DNA of 64,000 nt, from contig CM051462.1 of NCBI GenBank assembly GCA_028095005.1, positions 121,634,752-121,698,751 on the forward strand, written 5' to 3'. Below are positions 58,583-64,000 of the stretch, piece by piece. The number at the start of each line of letters is the position of its first letter. Positions within the stretch are counted from its first letter, which is position 1. The DNA comes from Rhynchospora pubera (Eukaryota; Streptophyta; Magnoliopsida; Poales; Cyperaceae). The position numbers and the translations under genes were made by a program. The notes beneath the pieces are model-generated. The model ran no database searches, was not told the origin of the DNA, and saw only the letters and a list, made by a program, of their open reading frames with translations.

Positions 58583-59520
58583 TCATAAAATTGTGCAATT
58601 GCTGTAGGGAGATTGATCGTATAAGACAACCGGGGGATAGCCAGGCGGCGGGAAGTTGGATGCCTGTCCGCCGCCGCAGTAGCATTGCTGTGGGCAGTAA
58701 CAGTAACACGGTAATGGAGGCTTTTTCTTGTCGCCGTCTTTCTTATCCCCGTCCTTTTTGTCGCCGTTCTTCTTGTCACCGTTCTTCTTGTCGCCATCCT
58801 TTTTGTCTCCATCTTTTTTATCACCGTTTTTGTTGTCGCCATTCTTCTTGTCGCCATCTTTCTTGTCATCCTTCTTCTCCGGAGGCTTCTCAGGACCTAC
58901 ACTTATAATCTCTGCTGGCTTTTTGGCCTTCTTTAATTGCTTCACCACCTCCACGACATCAGCTGTACCTATTATCGTCAGCACTCCCTTTTCTGAATCC
59001 ATAGATATTGATTTTATACCTGCATAATTGTGATATAGATAGCTGTGCATAAATTAATGATAAAAATACAATGCGCATTTAAGTGAAGAGAGCATATATA
59101 CTTTAGGATGTTGCGCAGGCCACAAGAGGCATGAAAAAAGTGTAGAGTTTTAGAATGGGCAAAATGTAATTGCTTAAACAGCTGTGGATCAATAATTCTA
59201 GGTAGTCATTATTTGTGAATTACATTATTTTAATTTTTGTTTTTATAGCTATTTTAATTCATTACTGATAACATCAATTTTCTTACCTGGTACCTTTGCA
59301 ACCGTTTTCATAATGGTAGGCTGAGATTTGTCACCATAACCATGAACTCTCAATTCAATTTTCTGCAAATTAAGTTACATTTAGATCAGAAGAAAGCTAA
59401 TTACAATAATTCAGTCATTGAATGGATAAAAAAAGAACAAAAATTGTAAATAATACATGATCAAACTAAGGAAATAACATAGAGAATCATAATTAAAAAA
59501 GAGGGAATAACCTTTGACAT
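58583..59520 (-). CDS. HIPP-like protein lacking the metal-binding CxxC (173 aa, CaaX CTIL)
   Basis: Three exons, 59512-59520, 59287-59362 and 58583-59019, join in frame. The first encodes only MSK, the same structure as the neighbour at 62961. Residues 1-75 form a heavy-metal-associated (HMA) ferredoxin-like fold (KIELRVHGYGDKSQPTIMK, KSISMDSEKGVLTIIGTAD, VVEVVKQLKKAKKPAEI). The usual CxxC metal loop is replaced by HGYGDK with no cysteine, so metal binding by this site is unlikely. A long KKDGDKKNGD-type charged linker of about 50 residues follows, then an aromatic/Cys/Gly tail and a terminal CTIL CaaX box. Leu at the end favours geranylgeranylation. Such proteins act as membrane-tethered adaptors or metal-stress factors; the exact role is unknown. 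Confidence 0.88.
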
Positions 59521-60260
59521 CTCTGAGGAACTACTGATGAATGATTAATTGATAAGTTCCGATGCTAGACCAAACAAAGAGAAAAGATGGATGAGTTCTA
59601 TATATGGAACTCTTGATGGGAATAATTGTACATTCTTGCCCAATAGCACAGATAAAAGAGAAGACTATGCATGAAAGGTATCCTTGTTCGTTAATGTATA
59701 TTGGAGGACAACTATTTTTTCCATGTCGGAATATTTCTCTGATGGTGAGAGAGGAGAATGTGTTGACTTTTATTAATAATTTACTAATGATCTGACAGCC
59801 ACATAGGCAAATGACCATGGTAATTATGCTGTAGCGAGCTGCATGAGCACCAAAAAGGACCCTTCATAGCAATTTATATACTTTTAAGTGCCACAGACGA
59901 CCAGGCCTAGACATGATGTTAGAATAAACGTAAGAAATGTGAGCGTGTGTTAATTTAGACAAAATGGAGCCAGTCCGTTGAACCAACTGACATAAGAAAA
60001 TGTCAAAACTTCCTACTGTATTTATATTATTCTGATAATCTGATGTTACTGGATCGGATTGGAACAGTATAATTATTCTATTATATATGTTACATATAAA
60101 GTTTCGCATTGAATTGGTTAAATTTGTTTACTTTACATATAATTTTATTTTGGAGACTTTAATTAAATGTGTTGCCGAATAATCACCTTTTTTTTGTAAA
60201 AAAAAAAACCCCCAGAAAAATGATATGTCAGGGGAGCAATTATCGAATTTGTTAATTAAT
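59521..60260. other. HIPP promoter-side spacer
   Basis: Upstream region of the 58583-59520 gene. Short antisense frames exist but look random. No clear TATA box assigned. Confidence 0.45.
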
Positions 60261-60263
60261 GGG

Positions 60264-60435
60264 CATTCTAGAGGTAACTTTTTTTTTGGACAGACCAGGT
60301 AGCGGCTACCAGGTAAAAAGAAAAAGCAAAAGGCAATAAAAAGAAAAGTAAAAAACTAGAGGAGCACTGCTCCTGAAACTAAAGCAGACTCCTGTCAAGC
60401 GCCTTAGCAGTGATTCATCATTCTAGAGGTAACTT
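60264..60435 (-). mobile_element. 138-bp retroposon (SINE-like) with 17-bp target duplication
   Basis: CATTCTAGAGGTAACTT occurs identically at 60264-60280 and 60419-60435. The insert 60281-60418 begins with a T run, i.e. an A tail on the minus strand, followed on the plus strand by GGACAGACCAGGTAGCGGCT. Long TSD plus A tail is the mark of LINE-machinery retroposition. I could not find a convincing pair of pol III A/B boxes, so it may be a SINE or a truncated LINE end. Confidence 0.75.
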
Positions 60436-61149
60436 GTTTTCAAGATTGAATAACAAGAGAGGATTATTATCATCCAATCGGTCAATTAATGTTTCAATTC
60501 TCAAATTTGCTTAATTCATTACTCAGGATTATATCGTATTTCTTGCAAATAACTCTCTGCCTCTCTCAAGCATCCAAATATTTGTCAAAAATTACCTGCA
60601 TTACAGGTTCGAGCCTTCTTTTTCTTTAAAACTGATCTCTTTATACTCTATATGTTCGGTCCTATCTCACTGCTATGTTTACTTTATTTCTCAAATTCAT
60701 GTTTTGAACTGCTGCATATTTAGAGTAAATTTGATAATTTTTGCTCTTATGTATTTTCTTCGTTCTTTCTTATTTTAGTGAACGAACTTAATTGTTATCT
60801 CAAATAAGTGCCGGTCCTTATAGAAAATAAAATGGGCTGTATGACATTTTAATTCTCTAGAGAATAAGTTAGTTTTCTCTCGTTGTTAGATTCAAAGGTT
60901 GTTACAGGCGGCGTGGGGAGAACCAACAGAGCTGATCCCTCTTGCATCTGCTTGAAGTTTTTGCAAATTCTGATGTTTTAGGGTCTTTTTCGGTAAAACA
61001 TATGAAATATTTTTTTCTGAACGTGGTTGAACTTAAAATGTTTCTTTTATGAGAAGTTTTTCTTAAAAGAGAGAATGGGAAAATTCTACAAAAGGTACCA
61101 TTGTGTTGGTACCGGTTAGATAGATAGGTATTTCTCAACACTATATTTT

Positions 61150-61620
61150 TGTTGGAAAAAGTGTGTGGAGCTGTTCTCTGCGGGTCGCAGGGTGGGCCTG
61201 CGGGCCGCAGATACTGAATGACCCAGTGGGTCGTAGGCAGGACCTGCGGGTCGCTGGTGCTAGGATCTGAACAGACGTGATCTGTTCAGATCAACTCCTA
61301 TATATACCCCTCTAAACAGAAACGTCTCTCTGGTTCTTGGAATTGTTGTTCTGCATATTCCACACAGAAAGAGAGGAGAGTTTCTAAGAGGGAGGAAGCC
61401 ATTCGATTGCTTGGAGCAATCAGATCACACACACGAGTGGAGACCGGCAAGTGGAAGCGTGGAAGGTGACGCCAAGCCCTAACGTGAGGTTGTGGTGTAC
61501 CGGTCGCGTACGGAGAGAGACAAGGCTGCAGATACGAACTCCGACAAGAGGATCTAGGCGTTCGATCATTTCCGCCGTGGTATATCTAATTCTCTAAGTT
61601 ATTCTTATAGGTTAAATATG
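61150..61620 (+). mobile_element. LTR-like fragment with TATA box (Copia-type?)
   Basis: Starts TGTTGGAAAAAGTGTG and contains GC-rich CTGCGGGTCGCAGG-type motifs. CCTATATATACCCC near 61297 is a good TATA box. It is followed by a non-coding leader with CGTTCGATCATTTCCGCCGT, a form common in Copia LTRs. No target duplication or 3' end could be fixed, so boundaries are soft. Confidence 0.5.
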
Positions 61621-61759
61621 TATATAGGTTTATACCTAGTTAAACCTTAAGTTTTGTTTACCTAAACTCTGATAGGATTAGACTATCAAGCTGAAGAGAC
61701 GGATTTTTTTTTCCTTCTTCTAATTCTAAAACGAAAGAAGATGCTAACAAAAATAGTGG

Positions 61760-62955
61760 GTTCCATTTTCTCTTTTAGTTTTTTATTTTGTGATTCCATC
61801 AGCTACTTGTTAGATATGAATCTTAATTAAAGTAATCTCATAATTTTTTTTTCTTGAAAGCAATCTCACAATTGGGAAGGACACTATTGCACATCAGGAC
61901 TTTGCAATTTGTTTCGCAATAGCAAAACATTTTTATATGTACTTCTTGTACATTTGAAAAGCCTGCAGGCCTGAAATCTTCATAATTATTTTCTTTAATT
62001 TATTTACATGAACGAAATGACATAAGTGTTGACCGCCATCAAGTTAGGTATGTCTTATAATAATGCATCTATATTTTATAAGAAAAATGAAACCTGGTTA
62101 TGAGCTATGCTGAAATTTTGAACCAACCATCATAAAATTTAAATCTGCTGATGCGATTTAAGAGATTCAGATTGATAATAAAATAATTCCGAAATGAAGA
62201 AACGATAAGGTTGTACATGAATTAGTAACCAGTATTTCTTCTTGAAATGCAGAATATATTTTAAATTCCTCGGAATTGAATCTCCTTAAGATAACAACAT
62301 CTTTCAATATGATAACTGCAAAAGTATTGGAAGAACCGGAAACAATTGTTTGTACTTTGTAATTTCTCTTACATGTCTTCACAGAGGATTGGTTTAATGC
62401 AATGGCAAGTTTTTAATAGAGTAATAAGTGTTAATTTTACAGAACTTTCTAGGTCCAAAATATTTTATGTCCACACTTTAGTACTCATAATCGCTTCACA
62501 AATTTGGGCCACCGAAGTTTGCACACCCCTAAACAATAGGTATGCAAATCAGTTATTCTAAAAAACTCAAGTACATAAAGTATGTGGTTATTTATAATTT
62601 TATATTACCAACTGTGGTGGTACATTTTATAGGTCTGCAAATTAATACTGTGTGACTGGTGGTACATTTATCGGTCTATCACATGCAAAATCGTCATTGA
62701 AAATGAAGTCTTTAACACTGGAAGCCTGGAAAATATTTGAACTGAGACGGCCAAGTGTAATACTTGGTAATTAACTATCTTACAGAGTCGGATTTAGTAT
62801 AGTATATACAACCCTGTTGCTATTAATTCCTTCAACTTATATACTTTCACTAATTACCCTAGAAATAGATAATTTAGGAACCGGAATGTCCCTATTCATT
62901 GAAACTCTACACACAACAAAAAAGAAGAAAACGAAAACAGAGATGATCAAGGAAG
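61760..62955. other. Gene-free AT-rich spacer
   Basis: No supported coding region. It probably includes the 3' UTR of the HIPP gene ending at 62961. Holds one micro-insertion at 61829-61873. Confidence 0.5.
61829..61873 (-). repeat. Ultra-short insertion with 17-bp duplication
   Basis: AAAGTAATCTCATAATT (61829-61845) and AAAGCAATCTCACAATT (61857-61873) match at 15 of 17 bases and flank 11 bases, TTTTTTTCTTG. On the minus strand this is CAAG plus a seven-A tail. Confidence 0.5.
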
Positions 62956-62960
62956 CATGA

Positions 62961-63806
62961 TCAGCAGATGGTACAGTTGGTGTTGGGGTATTGATCATAT
63001 ACGACGTACTGCTGCGGGAAGCCAACATACGGCGGCCCATAGCAATAGTTGAATTGGCACTGCGGCTTGCACTCATCTTTCTTCTTTTCATCTTTCTTCT
63101 CGTCTTTCTTTTCATCCTTCTTTTCATCTTTCTTCTCTTCCTTTTTCTCAGGACCCACGCTCGCGATCTCTGCACAGATTTTGGCCTTTCTCAGTTTTTG
63201 CACGACCTCCACCGCATCAACTGTACCTAGAACCGTTAGCACTCCCTTTTCTTCATCTAGAGATATCGATTTCACTCCTGCATAATTGACATATTGAACT
63301 GTAAACTTTCATACATTAAGAGATGAATTTATGTGGAAAGCACTTGATAGGAAATCAGCATAATTTGGTTTTTTTTTTTTTTAAATACAAAAGCCGTCAT
63401 TGTACTCAACAAATTGCATAAGAAACATTGAACAATTAAAGAATGAAAGAATTTTGAGAAGACTATGAGTGATGAATGACAGAAAAAAAAACACCAATCA
63501 TCATTTAAATTTTCAATCCAATTTTGTTTATTGTTTTTAAACACCTTCTCTTTCTTCAACCAACTTGACTTACCATCCATTGCAGCCGTCGTGAAAATGA
63601 TTTTCTTGCATTTGTCGCAAGAAACTTGGACTTTCAATTCAATTTTCTGCAATTTGCAATTTGCATTCAGATCAGAAGAAAATTTGTATGAGTTTACCCA
63701 TATAAAACGCTAGTAATTACAAGAGGACTTAATATCATAATCAAAACAAAGAAAAAAAACCTCCAAATTAAGATCATACAAAACGAATGAAAGCTACCTT
63801 AGACAT
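62961..63806 (-). CDS. HIPP-like protein with intact CxxC (132 aa, CaaX CTIC)
   Basis: Three exons, 63798-63806, 63574-63646 and 62961-63277, join in frame, again with MSK alone in exon 1. The HMA domain (residues 1-73) keeps VSCDKCKK, the CxxC that chelates a soft metal ion such as Cu, Zn or Cd in this family. A linker of EKKDEKKDEKK repeats follows, then a Cys-rich tail (CKPQCQFNYCYG) and a CTIC CaaX box at the C-terminus, so the mature protein should be prenylated and membrane-attached. Same strand, intron positions and layout as the paralogue 3.4 kb downstream, so they arose by tandem duplication. Starting at the 63806 ATG agrees with that paralogue. Confidence 0.9.
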
Positions 63807-63894
63807 CTCTAAGAAATTGCTGATAGAGAATGATCGATAAATTCAGACGCAAGGAGGATACAAGAAGAAGCAGTTGAACAAGGCTATAGATAAA

Positions 63895-63994
<100 letters not shown>

Positions 63995-64000
63995 TTGGCT

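Noticed and set aside
58570..59027. Plus-strand frames opposite HIPP (SPSFLSPFFLSP repeats)
   Set aside because: Mirror image of the lysine-rich KKDGD linker of the HIPP gene on the minus strand.
60600..60620. GGTTCGAGCC as a tRNA or SINE B box
   Set aside because: No matching A box or cloverleaf is present at the required distance upstream, so neither a tRNA gene nor a SINE could be supported here.

Overview
This is a 64-kb piece of a flowering-plant nuclear genome, most likely a eudicot. The evidence is AT-rich DNA, genes split by GT/AG introns, plant-specific families (a POLTERGEIST-type PP2C, a paladin-type phosphatase, isoprenylated heavy-metal-domain proteins) and a dense load of plant transposons. 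I saw no rRNA, tRNA, CRISPR or bacterial-style operon. I could not identify the species.

Layout. 1-12 kb: no protein gene found. It holds a foldback/Mutator-like element with long inverted repeats (about 2.9-4.8 kb), a complete solo LTR with a 5-bp target-site duplication (TSD) (7441-9053) and two small MITEs. 12.2-17.3 kb (+): a four-exon PP2C gene of the POL/PLL1 type, with two overlapping upstream ORFs in its leader. 18.3 kb (-): a small conserved-looking plant protein. 19-21.5 kb: three small DNA transposons with clean TSDs, one with a paralogous empty site. 21.8-35.3 kb (-): a 19-exon paladin gene; all exons join in frame to about 1290 residues, with three phosphatase-like repeats of which the third has lost the catalytic Cys and Arg. 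36.2-49.7 kb (+): a nearly complete 13.5-kb Ty3/gypsy element of the Tat type. Its 432-bp LTRs differ at one base, so it is young. It carries gag-protease-RT, a second RNase H plus integrase in another frame, two tandem arrays, and a large antisense gene that appears to have its own leader intron. 51.7-57 kb: a three-level nest of LTR sequences. 58.6-63.8 kb (-): two related HIPP genes, one with the metal-binding CxxC intact and one without it.

How things relate. The cellular genes belong to separate processes: meristem signalling phosphatase, phosphoinositide/tyrosine-type phosphatase, and metal-domain adaptor proteins. Only the two HIPP genes form an obvious paralogous pair. The most unusual material is in the repeats: the antisense gene and arrays of the Tat element, a GC-rich palindromic motif shared by otherwise different LTRs, and several ultra-short A-tailed insertions flanked by target duplications. 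Exon boundaries were derived by eye from splice dinucleotides, reading frame and family knowledge; no alignment was run.
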